From assembly GCA_036510975.1 (NCBI GenBank), contig DATCCY010000102.1, forward strand, positions 1 through 28,523: a stretch of DNA of 28,523 nt. Reading direction: 5' to 3'. The notes below the pieces were generated by a model that did not search any database, had not been told where the DNA came from, and worked only from the letters and a program-made list of their open reading frames with translations. Origin of the DNA: Longivirga sp036510975. GTDB taxonomy: Bacteria > Actinomycetota > Actinomycetes > S36-B12 > CAIYMF01. Position 1 is the stretch's first letter; each line of letters starts with the position of its first letter. The position numbers were made by a program, and so were the translations under genes. Positions 1 through 7,555 of the stretch are shown one piece after another.

Positions 1-1
1 G

Positions 2-1414
2 CTGCCCCGCTTCGACAAGGCGGCCATCGCGGCCTCGGGCGGCCGCATCGACGTCGCGGCGGTGGCCGCTCTGGGCCCGGTGCTCTCCGCCCTCGCGACG
101 CGATCCGGCGAAGCGGCGCGCGACCTCACCGACGTCGATCCCGCCGGACTCAGTGCTGCACAGGCCGACGAGATCGCGCGGCTGCGCACCGCGCTCGTCG
201 ACGCCGAGACACCGTTGCGTGCCGCGGCGACGACGGTCCCGCTCGTGGCCCACCTGCTGGGGTCGGCCGGGCCACGGACCTGGTTCGTCGCCCTGGAGAA
301 CCTCGCTGAGGCGCGCGGCACCGGTGGTCTCGTCGGCGCCTACGCCGTGCTCCGCACCGATGCCGGCAAGGTCACCCTCGTCGAGGCCAGCCCGCGCAAG
401 ATCCTCGACGCGGGCCCGGTCATCCCCGACCAGAACCTGCCGACCGACTTCCAGCAGCTGTGGGGCGCCGACGCCACCGAGTGGGCCGGGCTCAACCTCA
501 GTCCGCACTTCCCCTACACCGCCCAGCTCGTGCTCGACGGCTGGAAGGCCCGCGGCGGAGCGCCACTCGACGGCGTGATCGCCCTCGACCAGACCGTCGT
601 CGCCGCGCTGCTGGCCGGCACCGGGCCGATCACCGTCCGCGGTGTCACCGTCGACTCCGCCTCCGCCGTGAAGTTCCTGACCGAGGACATCTACGCCCGC
701 TTCCCGGTCGTCGCCGACAAGGACGCCGTCGTCGTCGAGCTCGTGCAGTCGGTGTTCCAGAAGCTGTCCGCCGGGCAGGTCTCGCTGGGGCCGCTGGTGA
801 AGGCCCTGCGCCGTCCGATCTCCGAGGGCCACTTCCTGGTCTGGTCCGCGCACCCCGACGAGCAGGCGCTGCTGGCGACCTACGCCGTGGGTGGCGTGCT
901 CCCCGACGCCGCGGGTCCCTTCGCGATGGCCGTGGTCAACAACGGCGGAGGCAACAAGCTCGACGCCTACACCGCGGTGTCGGTCGACTACACCCGCGGC
1001 GCGTGCAGCGCGGACGGGCCGACCAGCACGCTGCGCGTCACCGTGACCGACAAGGCCCCCGCATCCGGCCTGCCCGCCTATGTGACCGGCCGGCTGGACC
1101 TGACCGACGCCGAGCAGGCCTCGGCACCGAAGGGGTCGACGCTGGTCCTGCTCTATCTCTACGGCCCCGTGGACTCCTCGATCTCGGCCACCACCGTCGA
1201 CAGGCATGCCGTCGACGTCAGCGAGGGGCTCGAGCGCGGCCACCCGGTCTGGCGCGTCGACCTCCCACTCGACCCAGGCCAGACCAGCACCGTCGAGGTC
1301 CGGATGCTCGAGCCCTTCGACACGGCCGCGACGCCCGCGCCCACGGTCGGGATCCAGCCGATGTCGATCCCGCAGACGGTCGCGGTGCATGCCGGCCCGA
1401 CCTGCACCGCCTGA
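2..1414 (+). CDS. DUF4012 family protein, 3' part (5' end outside window)
   Basis: The reading frame is open from base 2, so the true start lies upstream; the GTG at 62 is internal. About 470 residues are present. The stretch FVALENLAEARGTGGLVGAY near the N-terminal side, followed by a domain with LDGVIALDQTVVAALLAGTG, is typical of the actinobacterial DUF4012 family. These are usually about 600-residue membrane-anchored extracytoplasmic proteins, often found near polysaccharide or cell-envelope genes. The N-terminal membrane anchor expected for the family would be in the missing part. The molecular function is unknown. The gene ends at TGA 1412-1414. It is followed by 73 bp in which I see nothing, then a convergent gene. 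Confidence 0.8.
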   Translation: MPRFDKAAIAASGGRIDVAAVAALGPVLSALATRSGEAARDLTDVDPAGLSAAQADEIARLRTALVDAETPLRAAATTVPLVAHLLGSAGPRTWFVALENLAEARGTGGLVGAYAVLRTDAGKVTLVEASPRKILDAGPVIPDQNLPTDFQQLWGADATEWAGLNLSPHFPYTAQLVLDGWKARGGAPLDGVIALDQTVVAALLAGTGPITVRGVTVDSASAVKFLTEDIYARFPVVADKDAVVVELVQSVFQKLSAGQVSLGPLVKALRRPISEGHFLVWSAHPDEQALLATYAVGGVLPDAAGPFAMAVVNNGGGNKLDAYTAVSVDYTRGACSADGPTSTLRVTVTDKAPASGLPAYVTGRLDLTDAEQASAPKGSTLVLLYLYGPVDSSISATTVDRHAVDVSEGLERGHPVWRVDLPLDPGQTSTVEVRMLEPFDTAATPAPTVGIQPMSIPQTVAVHAGPTCTA

Positions 1415-1487
1415 GCCGGACGTCCAGAGGCCCACGCACGACAGGTGAGTCGAATGCCCCTCGGATGCCGCGCGTGGATCCGCCGGA

Positions 1488-1826
1488 TCAGCCGACGTGG
1501 TTCACGTGCCAGACGGCGACGTATCCCCGCTCACCAGACGGGTGGAACTGGAAGCCGGCGGCCGACGCCGCGTTCAGCCCCGAGGCGACGAGCAGCGTCA
1601 TGGCGACCACGACCACCAGGACACTCGCGATCACGATGGCCCACGCGGCCGTGCGAGCACTGCGCTCACTGAGCTCACGGGGCTCACTGGGCTCACTGGG
1701 CGACGGTCCCGCCGCGTCCGCGTGCTCCAGCGCGGGGATGCCTTCGGTGGTGACGTTGAGGGGAGGCATGTGCTCGACCGGGAGGGAAGCGGCACTACCC
1801 TGCGGGGTCTCCTTCTTGGTTGTCAT
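1488..1826 (-). CDS. Small single-pass membrane protein, function unknown
   Basis: This 112-residue protein has a polar, Pro/Ser/Glu-rich N-terminal half (to about residue 58), one strong hydrophobic segment at about 60-82 and a short aromatic tail (GYVAVWHVNHVG), probably outside the cell. The ATG at 1826 follows a perfect AGGAGG ribosome site with good spacing, which fixes the start. The Pro-Ser-Glu stretch is encoded by 9-bp tandem repeats of the GGGCTCACT type near 1675-1705. It is transcribed away from the sigma-factor operon and shares a 184-bp intergenic region with it. I do not recognise a family. Its position suggests, but does not show, a link to the envelope-stress unit next door. 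Confidence 0.7.
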   Translation of the reverse strand: MTTKKETPQGSAASLPVEHMPPLNVTTEGIPALEHADAAGPSPSEPSEPRELSERSARTAAWAIVIASVLVVVVAMTLLVASGLNAASAAGFQFHPSGERGYVAVWHVNHVG

Positions 1827-1950
1827 GGCGACCTCCTACGGAACGGCTACCTCGATCCGCGGAAGGGACCTCATCGAGACCGCTCCTCACCTCGAGTATC
1901 TGCCCGATGCGGACCTGTCGCAGGCCGGCTCCACGGTCGGGGTCGGTGCG

Positions 1951-1980
1951 GGGAACGACGATGTCCGAAGATGTGTCATC
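1951..1980 (+). promoter_or_regulatory. Candidate ECF-type promoter of the sigma/propeller operon
   Basis: GGGAAC at 1951-1956 followed 18 nt later by GTC (1975-1977) resembles a GGAAC-type ECF promoter. It would give a leader of about 25-35 nt before the sigma gene and would imply autoregulation. The match is based on two short motifs only. No house-keeping -35/-10 pair is apparent in the 1827-2010 gap. Confidence 0.25.
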
Positions 1981-2010
1981 CCCACGGGTCGCTGACGCGA
2001 CTAATCCTGT

Positions 2011-2616
2011 GTGGACGACATGCGGAGCTGGCCCGACGCCGCCGTGGAACCGGCGACGGTGCTGGGCGACGCCTCGGCCGAGGTCATCTCCGACGACCAC
2101 GCAGTCACTGCGCCGACCCAGCACCCGGTAGACCCGCGGGCCCGCTCGTACGACGAGTTCTACCGCCGGGAGATGCCCCGGTTCGTTGCGCTGGCCCGCG
2201 CGCTCAGCGGGTCCGCCGCGGCGGACGACCTCGCGCAGGAGGCGATGCTAGCGGCCTACCGGCGCTGGCCCGAGGTCGCTGCCTACGAGAACCCCGAGGC
2301 GTGGGTGCGACGCGTCTGCGCCCAGCACGCCACGTCACTGCTGCGACGTCGCGGTGCCGAGACCCGGGCGGTCCTGCGGCTCGCGTCCCAGCCGCCGCCC
2401 GCGCCGGAGCTCGACGAGCGGCACGAGCCGTTCTGGGCCGAGGTCCGCCGACTGCCGCGCAGGCAGGCCCAGGCCGCGGCGCTGCGCTACGTCTACGACC
2501 TCGGCGTGGCCGACATCGCGGCGACTATGGCGTGCTCGGAGGGTTCGGTGAAGGTCCACCTGACCCGAGCGCGTGCCGTGCTTGTGGACCGGCTCGGGAC
2601 GGAGGCGTCCTCATGA
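2011..2616 (+). CDS. ECF-family RNA polymerase sigma factor
   Basis: This 201-residue sigma-70 family protein of ECF architecture has region 2 at about residues 47-116 (DDLAQEAMLAAYRRW, then ENPEAWVRRV) and region 4 at about 141-193, where the helix-turn-helix reads VADIAATMACSEGSVKVHL. There is no region 3 domain. The layout recalls the actinobacterial SigE-like (TIGR02983-type) ECF group. The start is uncertain: GTG 2011 and ATG 2020 are both possible and neither has a strong ribosome site; the first 40 residues are low-complexity. Its TGA overlaps the next gene's ATG (ATGA), indicating translational coupling to a membrane protein that is the likely anti-sigma partner. It would direct RNA polymerase to a small regulon, probably including its own operon. 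Confidence 0.9.
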   Translation: MDDMRSWPDAAVEPATVLGDASAEVISDDHAVTAPTQHPVDPRARSYDEFYRREMPRFVALARALSGSAAADDLAQEAMLAAYRRWPEVAAYENPEAWVRRVCAQHATSLLRRRGAETRAVLRLASQPPPAPELDERHEPFWAEVRRLPRRQAQAAALRYVYDLGVADIAATMACSEGSVKVHLTRARAVLVDRLGTEASS

Positions 2617-3917
2617 GCATCGACGACCTCGCCCGGTCCGCCGCACAGGACCTGCGTGACACCGCAGCGGGCACGTTCGACGTCAACGGAGGGCTCGCGC
2701 GGATTCCCGTATCGAGTCGGCGACGGACGATCGCACAGCAGGGATCCGTCCTGGCGATGATCGTGCTGGTTCTGATCGTGGGGGCCCTCGCGGTGCGTCC
2801 CCACCTCGGTGCTGCGCCTCAGCCCGTCGACAGCCGCACCCTGACACCGTCAGTCTCGGGCCCCACACCCGTCCCACCCCCGACGGGGCCCTTCGACGTC
2901 ATGGTCCTGCGAGGCACCACGCTCGTGGTTCTCGACGGCTCAGGCGCCGTGCGCTGGTCGCGCGACCTGAAGGGTTCCGGTCTCATAGCCGCCAACCTCC
3001 CCAGTACGTATGTGTCGACCGCTGGTTGGCTCTCGACGGACAACCCTGGGCCCCACTTCCAGACGTCGATGGCGGGCGACTCGATGTCGCTCCTGGACCT
3101 GCAGCATCCCTCCACGCCGCCACGCACGATCGAGGGATACGTCGACAAACAAGCGTGGAGCCCCGACGGACAGCTCCTCTTCGTCATGATGGCCACCGTG
3201 GACAACCCCCAGGGGCGTTCAGTCGTCATCGACCCGGCCACCGGGTCGATGCGAACCCTCTCGCTGTCGAGACCTCCGGGCGGCGGCCCCGATCCCGTCT
3301 GGGCCGCCGACAGCACGGGCCTGCTGTACATGGACGAGTCCAACCGTCCGAGCGCAGTGACCCCGATCGACGGCTCGCCGCTACGCCCCGGCGTGCCTGC
3401 ACTGTGGTTCCGCTCCTCGAGGTACATCGCGGCGGGCGGCAGCTGGATCGCGCAGGGCGCATGCAATCCGTGCGGGCCGCGGGAGACCGAAGCGGGTGAC
3501 TCACAGACCCTGAGAGTCAGCGATTCCGGCGGAACCGCCACGACCTGGTACGCGCACGACCTCGCACCGCTGCGGCTGGTCGACACCAGCCTCACCGCCG
3601 ACGGGAACGCCGCCTGGCTGCTGCTCACGAACACCACCGGAGCACCGGCGGTGACCCTCGCGCGCGCCGACGCCACCCGGCACACACGTGCGATCAGCTC
3701 GACGCCCGTCGACAGCCCACCCTCGAACGGCTGGGGCATCATCGCCAACTCCCCTGACGACGCCATGCTCATCGCGGCGTCCGTCACCTCCCCGGACGCA
3801 GCGAAGACCGCCACGTTCACCGTGTACGTCCTGCACCCTGATGGCAGCCCCGGGCTTCACCTCGACGGGAGCTTCGTGGGCTGGGTGCCGTCCTCGGTCG
3901 TGGACCAACTGCCCTAG
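2613..3917 (+). CDS. Membrane-anchored beta-propeller protein, putative anti-sigma/sensor
   Basis: The protein has 434 residues: a cytoplasmic stretch of about 44 residues (MSIDDLARSAAQDLRDTAAG at the start), one membrane helix at about 45-61, a Pro/Thr-rich linker to about 92, then a large extracytoplasmic domain with TolB/PD40-like propeller motifs (AWSPDGQLLF at 181-190). There is no zinc anti-sigma HxxxCxxC motif. Overlap with the sigma gene and topology make it the best candidate for a sigma-binding membrane partner; this is inference. The only two cysteines in the whole protein form CNPC in the outer domain (codons 3462-3464 and 3471-3473). Start ATG 2613 is fixed by the ATGA overlap. 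The next gene follows after 24 bp. Confidence 0.75.
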   Translation: MSIDDLARSAAQDLRDTAAGTFDVNGGLARIPVSSRRRTIAQQGSVLAMIVLVLIVGALAVRPHLGAAPQPVDSRTLTPSVSGPTPVPPPTGPFDVMVLRGTTLVVLDGSGAVRWSRDLKGSGLIAANLPSTYVSTAGWLSTDNPGPHFQTSMAGDSMSLLDLQHPSTPPRTIEGYVDKQAWSPDGQLLFVMMATVDNPQGRSVVIDPATGSMRTLSLSRPPGGGPDPVWAADSTGLLYMDESNRPSAVTPIDGSPLRPGVPALWFRSSRYIAAGGSWIAQGACNPCGPRETEAGDSQTLRVSDSGGTATTWYAHDLAPLRLVDTSLTADGNAAWLLLTNTTGAPAVTLARADATRHTRAISSTPVDSPPSNGWGIIANSPDDAMLIAASVTSPDAAKTATFTVYVLHPDGSPGLHLDGSFVGWVPSSVVDQLP

Positions 3918-3941
3918 AAAGCGCACGAGTAGGGGGATCTG

Positions 3942-5057
3942 ATGCTGAGTCGGTTCGGGGTGGCGATCGCACTGGTGGCTCTGGCCGCGTGCTCGTCGAC
4001 GAGTGCCTCGCCCAGCACCGCGCGTCCGGCGAGCTCTGGCGCGAGCTCCGTGTCGGCGTCGAGCCCGAGCGGAAGCGCGGCCTCCCCTGCGAGCGATCGC
4101 GTCGGGGTCGCCGACTCCTGGATCGTCGACGAAGGCCCGATCACGGGAGGCGACGGTGGGCGCGCCGGCAACCGCATGGTCCGGCCGGACGGCACCGGGG
4201 ACCACTGGGCAACTCCTGACGTGCCTCTTCCCGCCAAGGGCTGGCAGGTGCATCCGGACTGGAGCCCGGACGGTCAGCGCATCGTCTTCGCGGCCGACGA
4301 CGCGCGGCAGGACGGTGCCGCCATCGTGACTCGCGACCTGTGGCTGTCCGACGCGAACGGCGGGAACCTCGACCGGGTGTTCGACTGCGAGCTCCCGTGC
4401 GCGGAGGCCGACGACCCGGCGTGGTCACCGGACGGACGTACCCTCGCCTTCGCCGTGTTCGACGCGAAGGGGGACTTCAACGTCAACACGCGCATCGCCG
4501 TCCTGGACCTGCAGACGCGCCGGATCCGGACGATCACGCGAGCGGCGGGAACGGACAACCTGACCGGGCCACGCTGGTCACCCGACGGCCGGACACTGGT
4601 GTTCGACGTCCAGCACTACACGAACCTTGGCCCCACGGGCACGATCACCGGGACGGCCATCGCGACGGTGCCGGTGACCGACCACGTGGCCGCTGCGAGG
4701 GTGATCACGCCGTGGAGCTTGGGGGCCACCTACCCGGACTGGCACCCGAGCCAGGACCTCGTCCTGTTCTACACCCGGGTGTGGCCGGACCTCACCGGAC
4801 CGTCCAACCTGTACACGGTCCGGCCCGACGGGTCTCACCTGACCCAGATCACCCGTTTCACCAAGGGGCAGACCCGAGCCACCCAGCCGACCTTCACCCC
4901 GGACGGCTCGCACATCATCTTCACCGCCGTCGAGGGCGACGACTTCGGCAACCCGACGATGGCCGTGATCGCGCTCGACGGGTCGGGGCTGACATCGGCG
5001 ACGTCGTCGGGACCGATGTTCGGCACCCACCCCCGGCTCCGCCCCACCGTCAAGTAG
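3942..5057 (+). CDS. Beta-propeller (TolB/PD40-like) lipoprotein
   Basis: This 371-residue exported lipoprotein has a signal peptide ending in the lipobox LAAC with acylated Cys17, a Ser/Ala-rich linker to about 50, then a propeller with repeated blade motifs WSPDGQRIVF (about 107), WSPDGRTLAF (161), WSPDGRTLVF (212) and FTPDGSHIIF (about 320). These are classic TolB C-terminal/WD40-like PD40 repeats, which usually bind proteins or small ligands. AGGGGG at 3931-3936 precedes the ATG. Apart from the lipobox cysteine, the only cysteines are a CX3C pair (C149 and C153 in DCELPC). It is a clear paralogue of the next gene and probably sits on the outer face of the membrane beside the anchored propeller. 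No enzymatic motif is seen. Confidence 0.82.
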   Translation: MLSRFGVAIALVALAACSSTSASPSTARPASSGASSVSASSPSGSAASPASDRVGVADSWIVDEGPITGGDGGRAGNRMVRPDGTGDHWATPDVPLPAKGWQVHPDWSPDGQRIVFAADDARQDGAAIVTRDLWLSDANGGNLDRVFDCELPCAEADDPAWSPDGRTLAFAVFDAKGDFNVNTRIAVLDLQTRRIRTITRAAGTDNLTGPRWSPDGRTLVFDVQHYTNLGPTGTITGTAIATVPVTDHVAAARVITPWSLGATYPDWHPSQDLVLFYTRVWPDLTGPSNLYTVRPDGSHLTQITRFTKGQTRATQPTFTPDGSHIIFTAVEGDDFGNPTMAVIALDGSGLTSATSSGPMFGTHPRLRPTVK

Positions 5058-5086
5058 ACCGTTCCGTCGTGCCTCCAGGGGGAGAG

Positions 5087-6119
5087 ATGCGCCCACCCAC
5101 TGCGATCGCTGCCACGCTCACCCTTGCAGGGCCGCTGCTCGCGGGGTGCAGTTCCGGCACCACCGGTGCGCAGTCCGTCGTACCAGCCACCTCGAGCACG
5201 ACGCCGTCGACCGATCGGCGGGGTTGGATCGTCTACCAGTCCGAGACCGGCCTGCATCGGGTGCTGCCCGACGGTACGGGTGACCAGGCTGCGGTGGGCG
5301 ACCTGTCGGCGACTGCGCGGCACGCCGACTTCTCCCGAGACGGACAACGCCTGGCGTTCGTCACCGACGAGCCGGACGGCACCCGGGACATCTGGGTGTC
5401 GCGCTGGGACGGTTCCGACATCGAGCGGATCGTCGACTGCCAGGCGCCGTGTCGCGACGCCGACTCTCCGGCATGGTCGCCCGACGGCACGCGCATCGCA
5501 TTCGCAGGGTGGACAACGTCAACGGGCACAACCCCGGCTCGAAGCTGCAGACGGTCGACGTCACGACCAAAGACGTCGTCACGGTGCTGTCCACCAGCGG
5601 AGCGAACTACGTCGATGGTCCACGGTGGTCACCTGACGGGAAGTCGCTCGTCGTCCAGATCACCCGGTTCATCGATGACGGCAACGACACCGATCAGACG
5701 ATCGGCCGTGCGATCGCCGTCGTCGACCTGACGGCGAGCAAGCCCCAGCTCACGATCATCCGACCGTTCACGTCGTACGCCTCGTACCCCGACTGGGACC
5801 CCCGGCCGACCGCATCGTCTTCGCCCAGGGTGGACACGACCCGCTCGACCCCACCCAGGCACCTCAGAACCTCTTCTCCGTCCGACCCGACGGCAGCGGA
5901 GTCGCGCAGCTGACCCACCAGGGCTCGAACGACGACGGGCTCTGGATGCCGGCATTCAGGTTCAGCGAGGCCGAGATCCTCGCGACCCGGGTCCAGCGGC
6001 CGAGCGGCAACCTCAGCGTCGTGACGGTCGGGCCGGACGGCACCGTGACCGACCTGGGCAACGCGACAGCCCTCCCGGGAGCCCACACTCGAGAGCGTCC
6101 GATGCCAGCAGGCAGCTAG
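5087..6119 (+). pseudogene. Second PD40 lipoprotein gene, broken by two single-base frameshifts
   Basis: ATG 5087 follows GGGGGAGAG and starts a lipoprotein signal with lipobox LAGC (Cys21), then propeller motifs FSRDGQRLAF and WSPDGTRIAF. The frame is lost at the GGG run 5507-5509. It resumes one frame earlier (GVDNVNGHNPGSKLQ, then RWSPDGKSLVV and SYPDWDP), is lost again at the C run 5799-5803, and resumes as DRIVFAQGGHDPLDP, ending at TAG 6117-6119. Each break equals one missing base in a G or C homopolymer, and the restored product (about 344 aa) aligns with the preceding lipoprotein along its length. So this is either a recently broken gene or, as likely, two sequencing errors. The DCQAPC pair matches DCELPC of the paralogue. 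Confidence 0.8.
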
Positions 6120-6126
6120 CGGAGCA

Positions 6127-6148
6127 CGCCGGCATCTCGAGGCCGGCG
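6127..6148. terminator. Hairpin between convergent genes
   Basis: CGCCGGC (6127-6133), an 8-nt loop and GCCGGCG (6142-6148) form a 7-bp GC stem between the end of the lipoprotein gene and the stop of the convergent VOC gene. There is no T tract, as is usual in high-GC actinobacteria. It could serve both strands. Confidence 0.45.
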
Positions 6149-6166
6149 CGCCGGAAGTCTCTCCTG

Positions 6167-6538
6167 CTAGCCCTGGCGAATCCCGAGGGTGTTGCCGTCG
6201 GGGTCGAGGAACCACGCGCAACGTGCAGGACCGAGCTGGGCGATGTGCCCGGTCGTGGCCAAGGGTCCGTCGGTGTAGTCGAGGAACGTGACGCCGCGGT
6301 CGACCAGCGCTGCGACCTCGGCCTCGATGTCGTCGACCTCGAAGTGGGCGAGGGTGTGCTCGGTCGTGATAGGTGGGCGCTTGAAGATCGAGATCTCGCT
6401 GACGGTCCCAGTGCGGAAGCGCACGGAGACGGGCGTCTCCCAGAGGAACTTCAGGCCGAGGATCTCGCCGTAGAACTGCTTCGCCCGTTCCAGGTCTGTG
6501 ACCGGGATCGTGGCGACCGCCATCGTCGCTGTGATCAT
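6167..6538 (-). CDS. VOC-superfamily (glyoxalase/bleomycin-resistance fold) protein
   Basis: A 123-residue single-module VOC protein. It starts with the typical beta-strand and helix ATIPVTDLERAKQFYGEILG and ends with the family signature FLDPDGNTLGIRQ. The middle segment HTLAHFEVDDIEAEVAALVD is the second beta-alpha-beta unit. Members dimerise to form one metal or ligand pocket and act as lyases, dioxygenases or antibiotic-binding proteins; the substrate cannot be told here. ATG 6538 is preceded on the minus strand by AAGGAG at good spacing. It lies downstream of the barrel protein at 6686-6982 in the same direction, separated by 147 bp with a hairpin and a palindrome, so it may have its own promoter. 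Confidence 0.85.
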   Translation of the reverse strand: MITATMAVATIPVTDLERAKQFYGEILGLKFLWETPVSVRFRTGTVSEISIFKRPPITTEHTLAHFEVDDIEAEVAALVDRGVTFLDYTDGPLATTGHIAQLGPARCAWFLDPDGNTLGIRQG

Positions 6539-6556
6539 CGCAATCTCCTTCGTGGG

Positions 6557-6574
6557 CCGACCGCGTGCGGTCGG
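6557..6574. promoter_or_regulatory. Perfect 8-bp inverted repeat upstream of the VOC gene
   Basis: CCGACCGC, two bases (GT) and GCGGTCGG make an 18-bp palindrome directly upstream of the ribosome site of the minus-strand VOC gene. It may be an operator or a 5' leader hairpin; nothing in the window identifies its binder. Confidence 0.4.
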
Positions 6575-6647
6575 AATGGCAGTGTGGCGCGGTGCGCGTT
6601 GCCGGCGGGGCGCAATCGTCCGTGCGCTGGTCTGTCTGCCGCCGTGA

Positions 6648-6675
6648 GGCCGCTCACCCCGTACGGTCAGCGGCC
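6648..6675 (-). terminator. Hairpin downstream of the barrel-fold gene
   Basis: GGCCGCT (6648-6654) pairs with AGCGGCC (6669-6675) across a 14-nt loop, 10 bp beyond the stop of the minus-strand gene at 6686. Position and stem suggest a terminator without a T tract. Confidence 0.4.
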
Positions 6676-6685
6676 CCGCTCATCG

Positions 6686-6982
6686 CTAGTTGACGATGCT
6701 GTAGAGGTCGATGGTGGTTTCGGTGGGCGGGGTCGGGAACCCACCCTCGATGCCCTGCTGCATGCGGGGGATCAGGATGGTGTCGCGGAAGGACTCCCAG
6801 CTCTCCTGGGTCTCGTGGACGGCAAGGATCGTCCAGCCGCCTTCCGAGGGGCCGGCTGCGTGGAAGACCTGGCCGACGGGGAGGACTCCTTCGCCGGGGT
6901 GGACCGCGTGGATCGACGCCTCGTAGTTGGCCGAGGTGCCTCCGGGGAAGAAGTGCACGACTGCATAGTTCGTGGTGCTCAT
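6686..6982 (-). CDS. Small dimeric alpha/beta-barrel-like protein
   Basis: A 98-residue protein starting MSTTNYAVVHFFPGGTSANY. ATG 6982 is chosen because GGAG lies 7 nt upstream; the earlier in-frame ATG at 7018 falls inside the promoter/operator region. Strand-helix pattern and size resemble the ferredoxin-like dimeric alpha/beta barrel group (antibiotic biosynthesis monooxygenase or EthD-like): a first strand AVVHFF, a central GGWTILAVHETQESWESF and a final strand TTIDLYSIV. No catalytic residues are diagnostic, so the reaction is unknown. It is divergent from a MarR gene, and the shared 92-bp region has two copies of a MarR-type operator, so it is probably the regulator's target. Confidence 0.7.
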   Translation of the reverse strand: MSTTNYAVVHFFPGGTSANYEASIHAVHPGEGVLPVGQVFHAAGPSEGGWTILAVHETQESWESFRDTILIPRMQQGIEGGFPTPPTETTIDLYSIVN

Positions 6983-7009
6983 GACACGCTCCGGGGGAGT
7001 CGACATAGT

Positions 7010-7025
7010 ATTTGGCACGACAAGT
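7010..7025. promoter_or_regulatory. MarR operator copy 1 (degenerate)
   Basis: ATTTGGCACGACAAGT matches the second site at 7039-7054 at 13 of 16 positions, with a centre-to-centre distance of 29 bp. It abuts and overlaps the minus-strand -10 box at 7024-7029, so binding would block transcription of the barrel-fold gene. Confidence 0.55.
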
Positions 7026-7052
7026 AATATCCCCGGACACTTGGCATGTCAA
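7024..7052 (-). promoter_or_regulatory. Promoter of the barrel-fold gene
   Basis: On the minus strand TTGACA (7052-7047), a 17-bp spacer and TATTAC (7029-7024) form a good sigma-70 type promoter. Start of transcription would be near 7016, giving a leader of about 35 nt before ATG 6982. Its -35 lies in operator copy 2 and its -10 touches copy 1. Confidence 0.6.
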
Positions 7053-7054
7053 GT
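7039..7054. promoter_or_regulatory. MarR operator copy 2
   Basis: ACTTGGCATGTCAAGT is an imperfect 16-bp palindrome (7 of 8 base pairs complementary), like the TTGNCATGNCAA sites of MarR proteins. It covers the -35 boxes of both divergent promoters. Confidence 0.65.
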
Positions 7055-7068
7055 ACTTCACGTATGCT
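7041..7068 (+). promoter_or_regulatory. MarR promoter, leaderless type
   Basis: TTGGCA (7041-7046), a 16-bp spacer and TATGCT (7063-7068). The ATG lies 6 nt after the -10 box, so the transcript should begin at the start codon. No Shine-Dalgarno sequence is present. Confidence 0.6.
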
Positions 7069-7074
7069 GGTTCC

Positions 7075-7524
7075 ATGACGACCGACACGGTGGAACGCTG
7101 GACGCCGGCCTGGATGGCGCTCGTCCGCACGTACGCGCGGCTCTGGGACCAGGTCGAGGCCCAGATGCGTCACGACAGCGGCCTCACGATGCCGCGCTAC
7201 GACGTGCTGATGCAGCTGGACCTTGCGGGTGGACGGCTGGGACTGACCGAGCTGGCCTCGTCGATCGTGCTCTCACCGTCGGGACTCTCGAAGCTCCTGG
7301 ACCGCATGGAGGCCTCGCAGCTGATCCGACGCGAGCCCGACCCCAGCGATGCCAGGTCGACGTTCGCGAGGATCACACCGCGTGGCAGGTCGCTGGTCCG
7401 GAAGGCACGCGACCGTCATCACGCATGGCTGCAGCAGGTCGTCGGTGACGCGCTCGACGATCGCGACGTCGCAGACCTCACCCGCATCATGAAGCGCATC
7501 GCGGACCGCACTCCGAGTGCCTAG
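7075..7524 (+). CDS. MarR-family transcriptional regulator
   Basis: A 149-residue winged helix-turn-helix protein. The recognition region reads GLTELASSIVLSPSGLSKLL (about 60-79), followed by LDRMEASQLIRREPDPSDAR, where the DPSDAR loop and the strand ARITPRG form the wing. Flanking helices would make the dimer interface. ATG 7075 is preferred over the in-frame GTG-like extension at 7012 because the -10 box TATGCT ends 6 nt before it and the longer version would start inside the operators. Members respond to phenolic ligands or oxidants. Here it most likely represses itself and the divergent barrel-fold gene. Confidence 0.9.
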   Translation: MTTDTVERWTPAWMALVRTYARLWDQVEAQMRHDSGLTMPRYDVLMQLDLAGGRLGLTELASSIVLSPSGLSKLLDRMEASQLIRREPDPSDARSTFARITPRGRSLVRKARDRHHAWLQQVVGDALDDRDVADLTRIMKRIADRTPSA

Positions 7525-7555
7525 CTGCGTTCTTCAGACATGGTCTCCGAGTCCG

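Noticed and set aside
460..1995. 511-codon open frame on the plus strand over the DUF4012 gene
   Set aside because: Arg/Pro/Ala-rich shadow in another frame of a recognised gene; no ribosome site.
7012..7074. N-terminal extension of the MarR protein from 7012
   Set aside because: It would begin inside the operators and upstream of the -10 box; the ATG at 7075 fits the promoter.
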